The notes under the pieces are model-generated. The model was not told the DNA's origin, did not search any database, and worked only from the letters and a program-made list of their open reading frames with translations. DNA of 64,000 nt from Pseudomonas capeferrum (GTDB lineage Bacteria > Pseudomonadota > Gammaproteobacteria > Pseudomonadales > Pseudomonadaceae), in assembly GCF_013523055.1 (NCBI RefSeq), contig NZ_JAAMQM010000026.1, forward strand, positions 24,288-88,287, in the 5' to 3' direction. The position numbers and the translations under genes are program-made. Of this stretch, positions 8,150-16,116 are shown one piece after another (position 1 is the stretch's first letter; each line of letters opens with the position of its first letter).

Positions 8150-8977
8150 ATGAAGGATTTTGAGTCGGCCGACTGGCTGGGACGAACGCAGGAGCGTCAT
8201 GATCAGTTCAGTGTCTCACTGGTGCGCCGCATTGCCGCGACCTTTGAAGAGCCCGTCCCCGCTGAGGGCGAGGAACTGCCATGGTTGTGGCACTGGTGCT
8301 TCTTCGATGATGGCGCGCAGCAAAGCGGGCTCGGTCCTGATGGTCATCCGGCATTGGGTACGTTCATGCCACCTGCCTTCGGCCGCAATCGGATGTGGGC
8401 CGGCAGTCGCGTGAGCTTTATCCATCCGTTGCACGTCGGAGCTCGTGCCCGCCGTCTTACCACCATCGAGCACATCGAAGAGAAACACGGTCGCAGCGGA
8501 ACCCTGCTGTTCGTCACCCTGGCACACGAGGTGTGGGAGGACGATAGGTTATGCCTGCGCGAAGAACAGGACATCGTCTACCGTGAGCCAGTCCCGCCAA
8601 AAATGGCCGCTGGCGATCCGGTGATCGAAACGCAGTGGAGCGAAAGCATCGTGCCTGATGCGGTGCTGCTGTTCCGCTATTCGGCACTCACCTTCAATGC
8701 CCACCGCATTCATTACGACTGGCCCTATGTGACCGACACAGAGGGTTATCCCGGACTGGTGGTTCACGGCCCCCTCACGGCCACCCTGAACCTCGCTGCC
8801 TTCACCCGCGCCCACCCCTTGGCGCGATTGAAGCACTTCAGCTTTCGCGGCGTTCGCCCTTTGATTGCCCCGGCGCCCATCCATTTTGGTGGGCGACACC
8901 TCGAGCATGGGGTGGCAGAGCTTTGGGCGAGTGACGCCAACGGCATCAGCCAATACGCAACGATCGATTTCGACTGA
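8150..8977 (+). CDS. Double-hotdog (FAS1-like/MaoC) acyl-CoA hydratase, probable mesaconyl-C4-CoA/itaconyl-CoA hydratase
   Basis: The 275-residue protein has the two-hotdog build of mesaconyl-C4-CoA hydratase (Meh) and itaconyl-CoA hydratase (Ich). The N-terminal half resembles the FAS1-like dehydratase domain, with Pro-Leu-His-Val-Gly near residue 97. The C-terminal half has the hydratase motif Phe-Asn-Ala-His-Arg-Ile-His-Tyr-Asp followed by Tyr-Pro-Gly-Leu-Val-Val-His-Gly-Pro. In Pseudomonas aeruginosa a hydratase of this kind sits with an acyl-CoA dehydrogenase and a citramalyl-CoA lyase in the itaconate operon, and the same three families are adjacent here. In this locus the likely reaction is hydration of mesaconyl-CoA to citramalyl-CoA. 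The regiochemistry (C1 or C4 thioester) is inferred. Confidence 0.75.
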   Translation: MKDFESADWLGRTQERHDQFSVSLVRRIAATFEEPVPAEGEELPWLWHWCFFDDGAQQSGLGPDGHPALGTFMPPAFGRNRMWAGSRVSFIHPLHVGARARRLTTIEHIEEKHGRSGTLLFVTLAHEVWEDDRLCLREEQDIVYREPVPPKMAAGDPVIETQWSESIVPDAVLLFRYSALTFNAHRIHYDWPYVTDTEGYPGLVVHGPLTATLNLAAFTRAHPLARLKHFSFRGVRPLIAPAPIHFGGRHLEHGVAELWASDANGISQYATIDFD

Positions 8978-9005
8978 CAGGCTATTGATTAGGCCCCAAG
9001 GATCC

Positions 9006-10172
9006 ATGATGAATCACGACAACAATGAAGAACTCAACGCTATCCGCGAAGGCGTGCGCGCCCTGTGCGATGATTTCCCTGCCGAATACTGGCGCAAGAT
9101 CGACGAGGAAAAAGGTTTTCCCGAAGCCTTCGTCAAGGCCATGACCGATGCCGGCTGGCTCTCGGCGATGATCCCTGAGGAGTACGGTGGCTCGGGCCTG
9201 GGCCTGGCCGAGGCCTCGGTCATCCTCGAGGAAGTCAACCGTTGCGGCGGCAACTCCGGGACCATCCACGGGCAGATGTACAACATGTTTACCCTGCTGC
9301 GTAACGGCAGCGACGAACAGAAAGCTTACTACCTGCCCAAGCTGGCCAGTGGCGAGCTGCGCTTGCAGTCGATGGGCGTGACCGAGCCCACCACCGGTAC
9401 CGACACCACCAAGATCAAGACCACCGCCGTGCGCCAGGGCGACAAGTATGTGATCAATGGCCAGAAAGTCTGGATTTCGCGCATCCAGCACTCGGACCTG
9501 ATGATCCTGCTGGCCCGCACCACTCCGCTGGCGGAAGTGAAAAAGAAATCCGAAGGCATGTCGATCTTCCTGGTCGATCTGCGCGAAGCCATCGGCAACG
9601 GCCTGACCGTGCAGCCGATCGCCAACATGGTCAACCACGAGACCAACGAGCTGTTCTTCGACAACCTGGAAATCCCCGCCAGCAGCCTGATCGGTGAAGA
9701 AGGCAAGGGCTTCCGCTATATCCTCGACGGCCTCAATGCCGAGCGCACCCTGATCGCCGCCGAATGCATCGGCGATGGCCGCTGGTTCATCGAGAAGTCC
9801 AGCCAGTATGCCCGCGACCGCGTCGTGTTCGGCCGGCCGATCGGACAGAACCAAGGCGTGCAGTTCCCGATTGCCGAGGCGCATATCGAGATCGAAGCGG
9901 CTGATCTGATGCGCTGGCGCGCCTGTGAAGAATACGACAGCGGCAAGAATGCCGGCGCTGCAGCCAACATGGCCAAGTACCTGGCGGCCAAGGCCAGTTG
10001 GGAAGCGGCCAACGCGTGCCTGCAGACCCATGGCGGCTTCGGTTTCGCCAACGAATACGACGTCGAGCGCAAGTTCCGCGAGACGCGCCTGTACCAGGTG
10101 GCTCCGATTTCGACCAACCTGATCCTGTCGTATGTGGCCGAGCATCTGCTTGAGCTGCCGCGCAGCTTTTGA
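9006..10172 (+). CDS. Acyl-CoA dehydrogenase, candidate methylsuccinyl-CoA dehydrogenase
   Basis: A 388-residue flavoprotein; the start is at the tandem ATG pair 9006/9009, since the longer open frame runs into the preceding gene. FAD/substrate motifs are Met-Gly-Val-Thr-Glu-Pro-Thr-Thr-Gly-Thr-Asp and Gln-Thr-His-Gly-Gly-Phe-Gly. The usual C-terminal base in Tyr-Glu-Gly is replaced by Tyr-Gln-Val. A Glu at residue 246 (Leu-Asn-Ala-Glu-Arg) instead matches the isovaleryl-CoA dehydrogenase type of base. It probably oxidises methylsuccinyl-CoA to mesaconyl-CoA, feeding the hydratase upstream; electrons would go to ETF. The P. aeruginosa itaconate operon has a dehydrogenase in the same place. 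The substrate is inferred from context. Confidence 0.8.
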   Translation: MMNHDNNEELNAIREGVRALCDDFPAEYWRKIDEEKGFPEAFVKAMTDAGWLSAMIPEEYGGSGLGLAEASVILEEVNRCGGNSGTIHGQMYNMFTLLRNGSDEQKAYYLPKLASGELRLQSMGVTEPTTGTDTTKIKTTAVRQGDKYVINGQKVWISRIQHSDLMILLARTTPLAEVKKKSEGMSIFLVDLREAIGNGLTVQPIANMVNHETNELFFDNLEIPASSLIGEEGKGFRYILDGLNAERTLIAAECIGDGRWFIEKSSQYARDRVVFGRPIGQNQGVQFPIAEAHIEIEAADLMRWRACEEYDSGKNAGAAANMAKYLAAKASWEAANACLQTHGGFGFANEYDVERKFRETRLYQVAPISTNLILSYVAEHLLELPRSF

Positions 10173-10183
10173 AGGGAGGGGTC

Positions 10184-11005
10184 ATGAGTAACGTTCTGAT
10201 GAGAACGGCGCTGTTCGTTCCGGGCAATCGCCCGGAACGCTTTGCCAAGGCCTTGGCATGTGGCGCTGATGCGGTGATCGTCGATTTCGAAGATGCCGTG
10301 CAAGAGACGGATAAAGCCGCGGCGCGTGAGCACCTGGGGCAGTTTCTCGACGCCAATCCAGACGCCCGTGTCTGGGTGCGCGTCAACACCGTGCACCATC
10401 AGCAGCATGCGGCGGAGCTGGCATTTTGCGCCCGGGTACCGGGTGTGATCGGTGTCATGCTTCCCAAGGCCGAATGCCAGGCCGACGTCGCCAGGGCGGC
10501 GCAGGGCGGCAAGGCGGTCATCCCTATCATCGAGAGCGCCGAAGGGCTGCTTGGACTGGCCGACATTGCCCAGACCAAAGGCGTTCAGCGACTGACGTAC
10601 GGGGGGCTGGATCTCAGTCTCGACCTGGGCCTCGTTGCCGGTCATAGCGATGCCGAACGCATGCTCGACCAAGTGCGATTCGCCCTGCTGCTGCACAGTC
10701 GCCTGGCCCGGTTGGCGCCGCCACTTGAAACCGTTTTCGCCCGGTTTGACGACGCATCAGGGCTCGAGCGGTTCATGGGCGCGGCACAAGGGATGGGGTT
10801 CGGCGGCATGCTATGCATTCACCCTACCCAGGTCGCCATCGCGCACCGTACCCTGCGACCCAGTGAGTCCCAGTTGGACTGGGCTCAGCGCGTACTGGAG
10901 CGGGCTGGTGATGGCGCTGGCGCCTTCCAGCTCGATGGCCAGATGGTTGATGCGCCGGTCATTCAGCGTGCCCGGAATGTGCTGAAGGCTGCCCGCGATT
11001 CTTGA
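10184..11005 (+). CDS. HpcH/HpaI-CitE family lyase, probable citramalyl-CoA lyase
   Basis: This 273-residue TIM-barrel protein starts at an ATG after GAAGGGAGGGG, 11 bases from the dehydrogenase stop. CitE-family marks are Leu-Phe-Val-Pro-Gly-Asn-Arg-Pro-Glu-Arg near the N-terminus, Val-Asp-Phe-Glu-Asp-Ala-Val (the acidic pair for Mg2+), Ile-Glu-Ser-Ala-Glu-Gly and Cys-Ile-His-Pro-Thr-Gln near the end. The expected reaction is cleavage of citramalyl-CoA to pyruvate and acetyl-CoA. Being the third gene after a mesaconyl-CoA-type hydratase and a dehydrogenase favours this over malyl-CoA lyase. If the CoA sits on C1, cleavage of methylmalyl-CoA to glyoxylate and propionyl-CoA is the alternative. 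Confidence 0.78.
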   Translation: MSNVLMRTALFVPGNRPERFAKALACGADAVIVDFEDAVQETDKAAAREHLGQFLDANPDARVWVRVNTVHHQQHAAELAFCARVPGVIGVMLPKAECQADVARAAQGGKAVIPIIESAEGLLGLADIAQTKGVQRLTYGGLDLSLDLGLVAGHSDAERMLDQVRFALLLHSRLARLAPPLETVFARFDDASGLERFMGAAQGMGFGGMLCIHPTQVAIAHRTLRPSESQLDWAQRVLERAGDGAGAFQLDGQMVDAPVIQRARNVLKAARDS

Positions 11006-11090
11006 GCACAGGGGCATGCCTTGGGTTTTGCGCCGTTCTTGAGATCGAGCGGGGCATCGGGGTACATGCCTTGAAGCGTGTGGCGCCCTT

Positions 11091-11126
11091 TTAGATCGAG
11101 CGCCCCGCGGGCGGCGCTCGATCTAA
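11091..11126. terminator. Inverted repeat between convergent lyase and porin genes
   Basis: Perfect 14-bp arms (TTAGATCGAGCGCC at 11091-11104 and its complement at 11113-11126) flank an 8-base loop. The arms can extend a few more pairs. There is no T-run, so it may be a REP-like or Rho-assisted terminator. A partial copy of the arm (GAGATCGAGCG) lies at 11041-11051. Confidence 0.55.
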
Positions 11127-11168
11127 AGGACGCCATACGGCCCAAGCCCTACACCTGCTTCCACAGCG

Positions 11169-12407
11169 CTAGTCAAGCGCAACGCTGTAGGAGAGGATCA
11201 AGCGGTTTTCATTCAGTTCACCCGTCACATCTGAACGCACCATCGCGTTCCGCCAGCGCAGGCCCAGGTTTTTGAGTGGCCCGCTCTGGATGACGTAGCT
11301 CACATCGAGGTCTCGCTCCCATTCATGACCGTCCTGGCCCGCCACCTGGTAACCGTCCCCGCGCAAGTACCGCGCGAACGCCGTAAGCCCAGGCACGCCT
11401 AAGCCTGCGAAGTCCAGGTCATAGCGCGCCTGCCAGGACTGTTCCTCCGCGCGCGTGAAGTCCAGCACCTGCACCACGTTGGCGACGTTCGGGTCTGCGT
11501 CCTGCAGAAAGGGAAAAGCCGTATGGCCGCGGTTGTTCTGGAACCCCACCCGCCAGGTGTGGATCCCCGTATTGGCCGATAACAGCAGCGACGTCAGATC
11601 GCTGTCGATATTGCGGGCGCGTTGCTCGCCCACCTCGGAGGTGTCGAAGTACCCAAGATTGACCCCGACCGTCCAGTTACCCCATTTTTTCGAGGCCAGC
11701 ACGCCGTAGTAATTCTGTTGGTAGACGTCTTCGAGTTCGGCGCGCCAGACGGAAGCAGTGAGCTGCGGGGAGAAGCTGTAGGCAAGGCCCAGGTAATTGA
11801 ATCGATCACTGCTGGCGGCGAAGTTGGCGGTGCGCAGGTCATCGTGGTTACTGCTGCTGTTGCGAAAGTTGACGCTGCGAATCTGTCCGCCATCGACCAC
11901 CAGATTGTCGATGTCACTGGAGACCACCGACACACCGTTGAAGAATGGCGGCATCAACCGCGCATCGCTGGGAAGCAACACGGGAGATTTGGGCATCAGG
12001 CCCCCGACCTTGACCACGGTTTTGGAAATCCTGGCTTTGACCGCACCTGACAGATCGCTGTATTCCCCTGGCCCCGCATTACCGAAAGCATTGGGTAGCA
12101 GGCCGGTGCCTGCATGTGCGTCGGACGAGTCGAGTTTCACCCCGAGCGCGGCATACAGATCCACGCCAAAGCCGATCGGACCCTCGGTGTAGCCGGATTT
12201 CGCATCGAGCATGAACGCCTGCGCCCACTCCGCCCGCCTCGACTGCACGGCATCTTCCTGGCGGAAATCGCGGCTGAAGTAAAAGTTGCGCAAATTGAGG
12301 TTGATACTGCTGTCTCCACTGAAATCGCCCCTCGCCAGCGTGGACAGCGCCATGACGGGAGGGATGCAACACAACGCGCACGACCGTGCCAGACGATGCT
12401 TATACAT
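11169..12407 (-). CDS. OprD-family outer-membrane porin
   Basis: The 412-residue precursor has a signal sequence ending near Leu-Ala-Arg-Gly and many alternating amphipathic strands. The C-terminal strand Asn-Arg-Leu-Ile-Leu-Ser-Tyr-Ser-Val-Ala-Leu-Asp is the OprD-family ending. OprD/OpdK-type porins pass small carboxylates and aromatic acids, which fits uptake of a lactone acid such as 4-methylmuconolactone. It lies on the minus strand inside the mml locus, divergent from the thiolase gene, and probably shares regulation through the 12408-12667 gap. AGGAAC precedes the ATG. Substrate is inferred from position only. Confidence 0.88.
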   Translation of the reverse strand: MYKHRLARSCALCCIPPVMALSTLARGDFSGDSSINLNLRNFYFSRDFRQEDAVQSRRAEWAQAFMLDAKSGYTEGPIGFGVDLYAALGVKLDSSDAHAGTGLLPNAFGNAGPGEYSDLSGAVKARISKTVVKVGGLMPKSPVLLPSDARLMPPFFNGVSVVSSDIDNLVVDGGQIRSVNFRNSSSNHDDLRTANFAASSDRFNYLGLAYSFSPQLTASVWRAELEDVYQQNYYGVLASKKWGNWTVGVNLGYFDTSEVGEQRARNIDSDLTSLLLSANTGIHTWRVGFQNNRGHTAFPFLQDADPNVANVVQVLDFTRAEEQSWQARYDLDFAGLGVPGLTAFARYLRGDGYQVAGQDGHEWERDLDVSYVIQSGPLKNLGLRWRNAMVRSDVTGELNENRLILSYSVALD

Positions 12408-12667
12408 GGAGATGTTCCTGTCGATTGTTCTTGTTATTTACCGACCCCACGGGTCAGCGTGCCCAGCATGGTGAGGCGCTCATCTGTTGGGTATTGGAAT
12501 TTGCTTAAGCGGAACTTGCGTGCAGCGAAACATGGGCACCTGTGTCGCTGCCTTAATCCTGCTGAAAGACGGCCTTTCGCTAAATCGAATTGTTCGCCCG
12601 GGTACCACCAGCCATGCTGGCTCTCATCGAGCCGTATCCACCCAAAAGAACAAGAGGCACTTGCGTT
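12408..12667. promoter_or_regulatory. Divergent promoter region, porin / thiolase
   Basis: A 260-base gap between the minus-strand OprD gene and the plus-strand thiolase gene. It must carry both promoters. No clear long palindrome was seen by eye. Confidence 0.35.
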
Positions 12668-13864
12668 ATGAAGGACGCTTTGATCGTTTCGCCGCTGCGC
12701 ACCCCCATAGGCAAGTTCGGCGGTGCCCTCGCCTCGCTGACGGCGGACCAGCTGGCGGCTACGGTCATCCGTACGCTCATCGAGCGAGTGGGCATCGCGC
12801 CGGGGTCCCTGGACGAGGTCATCGTCTCCCAGTCCTACGCCTCCAGCGAAGCGCCCTGCATGGGCCGATACGCCGGGCTGCTCGCTGACCTGCCTGTCGA
12901 AGTGCCCGGCTACACACTGGATCGCCGCTGCGGTTCGGGGCTGCAGGCGATAGTGAACGCTGCCATGCACGTACAGACAGGCCATGCCGAAGCGGTGATG
13001 GTGGTGGGCGTCGAGAGCATGAGCAATATCGAGTACTACAGCACCGACATGCGTTGGGGCGCCCGCGCCGGCAGCGTGAAGCTGCATGATCGTCTGGAGC
13101 GCGGCCGCGAACGCTCACAGCCCGAGACGCGTTTCGGGCGCATATCCGGCATGCCCGAAACGGCGGAAAACCTGGCACGCGACTATGCCATCAGCCGCGA
13201 CGAGGCCGATCGCTTCGCGGTGCGCAGCCATCAGAATGCAGCACGTGCCTGGCAGCAAGGCCGCTTCGATGATGAGGTCATCAGCCTGGACGTGCCGGGT
13301 AAGCGCGGCGCCAGTGTGCGAGTCGCGAGCGATGAAGGCATACGCGCCGATGCGAACCTCGACAGCCTCGGCCAACTTCGCCCATTGCTGGCTGATGGCG
13401 TCTGTACGGCGGGCAACTCCAGCCAGCAGAACGATGCTGCCGCCGGCTGTCTGGTGGTCTCACCCGAGTATGCCGCCCGCTACAACCTGCGCCCGCTGGC
13501 CCGGCTGGTCGATTGGGCCGCGGCCGGCTGCGAACCCTCGCACATGGGCATCGGCCCGGTGCCGGCGGTGGCAAAACTGCTTCAGCGTACCGGCCTGAGC
13601 CTTGCCGAAATGGACCTGATCGAAGTCAATGAGGCCTTTGCCGCACAGGCCTTGGCCGTGCTGCGCGCATGGAACATGGACAACCTCGATCGCGTCAACG
13701 TCAATGGCTCCGGCATTTCCCTGGGCCACCCTATCGGGGCCACGGGGATACGGATCATGACCACGCTGCTGCATGAGATGCGTCGGCGCGACGCCCGTTA
13801 TGGCCTGGAAACCATGTGTATCGGTGGCGGACAAGGAATGGCCGCCCTGTTCGAGCGAATCTGA
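12668..13864 (+). CDS. mmlC: Thiolase, probable 4-methyl-3-oxoadipyl-CoA thiolase (MmlC)
   Basis: This 398-residue thiolase II-family enzyme would split 4-methyl-3-oxoadipyl-CoA with CoA to give acetyl-CoA and methylsuccinyl-CoA. The nucleophilic Cys88 lies in Asp-Arg-Arg-Cys-Gly-Ser-Gly. The C-terminal active-site motifs Gly-His-Pro-Ile-Gly-Ala-Thr-Gly and Cys-Ile-Gly-Gly-Gly-Gln-Gly are intact, as is Asn-Glu-Ala-Phe-Ala. The ATG at 12668 is used because the longer upstream frame (from 12590) has no thiolase content. It is followed 93 bases on by the lactonase gene. The symbol rests on the gene set matching the mml cluster of P. reinekei MT1, where mmlC is the thiolase. Confidence 0.82.
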   Translation: MKDALIVSPLRTPIGKFGGALASLTADQLAATVIRTLIERVGIAPGSLDEVIVSQSYASSEAPCMGRYAGLLADLPVEVPGYTLDRRCGSGLQAIVNAAMHVQTGHAEAVMVVGVESMSNIEYYSTDMRWGARAGSVKLHDRLERGRERSQPETRFGRISGMPETAENLARDYAISRDEADRFAVRSHQNAARAWQQGRFDDEVISLDVPGKRGASVRVASDEGIRADANLDSLGQLRPLLADGVCTAGNSSQQNDAAAGCLVVSPEYAARYNLRPLARLVDWAAAGCEPSHMGIGPVPAVAKLLQRTGLSLAEMDLIEVNEAFAAQALAVLRAWNMDNLDRVNVNGSGISLGHPIGATGIRIMTTLLHEMRRRDARYGLETMCIGGGQGMAALFERI

Positions 13865-13957
13865 ACCCATGGACCCTGATGACAAGGCTCGCCGACAATA
13901 CCAGCCGGTGGTTGCCGTCATGCCGTCCAAATAAAACAAGATTGAAGGAATAGCCCT

Positions 13958-14848
13958 ATGATGCAGTCACGCATGATCGGAGATATCAAGGTTACCCGGA
14001 TCCTGGAATACGCAGGGCCCACCCATGACCCGGCCTTTCTCTTTCCCGATATCGATCGTAGCGTTCTGGAGGAACACCAGGCGCTGATGGCACCCAATCA
14101 CTGGGTGCCGCATATGAACAAACTCATCGTCACGATCCAGTTCTGGGTTGTCCACGCAGGCAGCAACATCATCGTGGTCGATACCGGCGTGGGCAACTTC
14201 AAGCCCAGGGCCGGCATCCCACGCATGAACATGCTCAACACCTTGGTGCGGGAATGGATGATCGCCGCGGGCGCGCCGCCCGAAAAGGTCACCCATGTGG
14301 TACTGACCCACTTGCATGCCGACCACGTGGGCTGGAACACCACATGGCAGGATGGCCGCTGGGTACCGACGTTCCCCAATGCACGCTATTTCATTCCCAA
14401 GGAAGATTTTGTCTTCTGCAAGGAAGGCAAGAACAAAGAGCCCGGTGTGATCGACGTGTTCGGTGATTCCTTCTTTGACAGCGTGATGCCGATCATCGAC
14501 GAAGGCCTGGGGGTGATGATCGATCCAACGCAGGAGATCGCCGATTGCCTGGTGGTCGAGCCCGCGCCGGGGCACAGCCCGGGGCAGGTCGCTTTCCGCG
14601 TTCGCTCCCGCGGGGAAGAAGGCTTGTTCTGCGGTGATATCCTGCACAGCCCCTTGCAGATCGCCCGACCCGACGTGAACTCCGGCTACTGCATCTGGGC
14701 CGATACCGCGCGACAGACGCGCATGGAGTTTCTCAATCGCGCCGCTGACCGCGAAGCGCTGATCATGCCCGTGCATTTCGGCGAGCCACATTGCGGCTTC
14801 ATTCGCCGCCAGGGCGATGGGTTCCGCTTCGAACCCTCGGCCTGGTAA
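13958..14848 (+). CDS. mmlL: Metallo-beta-lactamase-fold lactonase, probable 4-methyl-3-oxoadipate enol-lactone hydrolase (MmlL)
   Basis: The 296-residue protein carries the dinuclear zinc motif His118-Leu-His120-Ala-Asp122-His123 and further ligands in Pro-Gly-His-Ser-Pro-Gly, Cys-Gly-Asp-Ile and the C-terminal Pro-Val-His. In strain MT1 deletion of mmlL, a metallo-beta-lactamase-superfamily gene, abolishes lactone-ring opening. That makes this the expected hydrolase of the methylated enol-lactone, in place of the alpha/beta-hydrolase PcaD. It could be misread as an N-acyl-homoserine lactonase, but its place among CoA-transferase, thiolase and muconolactone-isomerase genes argues for the catabolic role. 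Confidence 0.84.
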   Translation: MMQSRMIGDIKVTRILEYAGPTHDPAFLFPDIDRSVLEEHQALMAPNHWVPHMNKLIVTIQFWVVHAGSNIIVVDTGVGNFKPRAGIPRMNMLNTLVREWMIAAGAPPEKVTHVVLTHLHADHVGWNTTWQDGRWVPTFPNARYFIPKEDFVFCKEGKNKEPGVIDVFGDSFFDSVMPIIDEGLGVMIDPTQEIADCLVVEPAPGHSPGQVAFRVRSRGEEGLFCGDILHSPLQIARPDVNSGYCIWADTARQTRMEFLNRAADREALIMPVHFGEPHCGFIRRQGDGFRFEPSAW

Positions 14849-14853
14849 TTCGC

Positions 14854-14886
14854 CTGTCCAGAAAGGCCTCGGGCCTTTCTGGACAG
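14854..14886. terminator. Perfect 15-bp hairpin after mmlL
   Basis: Arms 14854-14868 (CTGTCCAGAAAGGCC) and 14872-14886 are perfectly complementary around a 3-base loop. It begins five bases after the mmlL stop. No T-run follows, but the stem is long enough to act as a terminator or mRNA barrier before the LysR gene. Confidence 0.6.
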
Positions 14887-14938
14887 CGCAAGCTTACAGG
14901 CAGTACCGTGTGTCTTTTACTGGCAAGAAGCGAACATC

Positions 14939-15859
14939 ATGGCGATGCATTTCGATATCACTGATTTCCGTCTGTTCATCAACATCGCGGAAACCAGCAG
15001 CCTCACCAGAGGTGCAGAGCGCTCCTTTCTTTCCGTTCCGGCGACCAGCAACCGCATCAAGAACCTGGAAGACAATCTGGGCATGCGCCTGCTCGAGCGC
15101 TCGCCCCAGGGCGTCACGCTGACGAGCGCTGGGCGGACCTATCTGCAACACGCGCGGATTGTGCTGGCCCAACTCGAAATGCTGACCGGGGCGCTGCAGG
15201 AATATGCAATTGGCCTCAAGGGTCAGATTCGGCTTCAAGCCAATACCACCGCCATCACCGAATACTTGCCGCCCGTGGTGGGCGACTACCTTAAAAGCCA
15301 CCCTGACGTGCATATCGACATGCGCGAGCGGTTGAGCGATGACATCGCACGCAGCGTTCGCGACGGCAGCACCGACCTGGGCATAGTGTCCGGCAGCGTG
15401 GTTACCGACGGTTTGCAGAGCGTGCCGCTGGTTTCCAGCCGCTTGATGATCATCGCCCCGCTCGGCCATCCGCTGCTGAAAAAAAGTGAAGTCCACTTCA
15501 AAGAAGCACTCCAGTATGAGTTCGTATCACTGCTCGAAGGCAGTGCCATCCATGTATTTCTGAGCCGCGCTGCCGCCGCCCTTCACAAACCCTTCACCAT
15601 CCGTGTTCAGGTGGCCAGTTCAGATGCCATCTTCCGCATGGTCGAAGCAGGCGCCGGCATCGCCATCGTGCCGCAAGCAGTCTACAACCGCCTCAAGAGT
15701 CCCCAGATCGGCTCCTGCGCTCTGCTCGACCCCTGGGCCGTGCGCACGTTCCAGCTGTGCGCCCTGGACTTCGATGGGCTCTCGGCCTTCGCTCGCGATT
15801 TTGCCGACAGCTTGATCGCGTACTACCGCAACCCCCTACCCCCTGCTCTGCCTGCCTGA
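14939..15859 (+). CDS. LysR-type transcriptional regulator
   Basis: The 306-residue protein has the LysR winged helix at about residues 8-65 (Phe-Arg-Leu-Phe-Ile-Asn-Ile-Ala-Glu-Thr-Ser-Ser-Leu ... Arg-Leu-Leu-Glu-Arg). A periplasmic-binding-protein-like effector domain follows (Gly-Gln-Ile-Arg-Leu ... Gly-Ala-Gly-Ile-Ala-Ile-Val-Pro). It sits between mmlL and the CoA-transferase operon in the same direction, and is the natural activator of mml genes. In strain MT1, 4-methyl-3-oxoadipate was reported as inducer; whether this LysR protein senses it is inference. A T-N11-A palindrome lies downstream of it at 15937-15949, before the CoA-transferase genes. Confidence 0.85.
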   Translation: MAMHFDITDFRLFINIAETSSLTRGAERSFLSVPATSNRIKNLEDNLGMRLLERSPQGVTLTSAGRTYLQHARIVLAQLEMLTGALQEYAIGLKGQIRLQANTTAITEYLPPVVGDYLKSHPDVHIDMRERLSDDIARSVRDGSTDLGIVSGSVVTDGLQSVPLVSSRLMIIAPLGHPLLKKSEVHFKEALQYEFVSLLEGSAIHVFLSRAAAALHKPFTIRVQVASSDAIFRMVEAGAGIAIVPQAVYNRLKSPQIGSCALLDPWAVRTFQLCALDFDGLSAFARDFADSLIAYYRNPLPPALPA

Positions 15860-15935
15860 GCTCATCCTTGCCAGCCCTCTTGCGCCCACCTGTCCTGCCC
15901 GGAAAGTCGCGCTGCGCGTGTGCACGCACAGACCG

Positions 15936-15950
15936 TTAACCAAAGGTTAA
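15936..15950. promoter_or_regulatory. Candidate LysR operator (T-N11-A palindrome)
   Basis: TTAACCAAAGGTTAA is a perfect 6-3-6 inverted repeat whose inner 13 bases fit the LysR T-N11-A rule. It lies about 170 bases before the first CoA-transferase start and just after the LysR gene, a fitting place for an activator site. Confidence 0.4.
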
Positions 15951-16116
15951 TCAGGGCTTCCGAAGACCGAAATTGTAGCGCTCAACAGCCTTGGGCAAGC
16001 TGTGGACACCAGGCGACGAGCAACTGCGGCCACGCACCCAGCGTTCGTCGGTCCTGGTACTCACCGCCGTCCGCGCGTTGGTTGCGGCGTAGAATTTCCA
16101 GCAAGGAACAAAAGCC

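Noticed and set aside
8982..10145. Long minus-strand open frame opposite the acyl-CoA dehydrogenase
   Set aside because: It is a mirror of a conserved coding frame, without domain signals or a ribosome-binding site.
13958..14848. Quorum-quenching N-acyl-homoserine lactonase
   Set aside because: The His-x-His-x-Asp-His motif is shared by many lactonases; placement within the mml genes supports enol-lactone hydrolysis.
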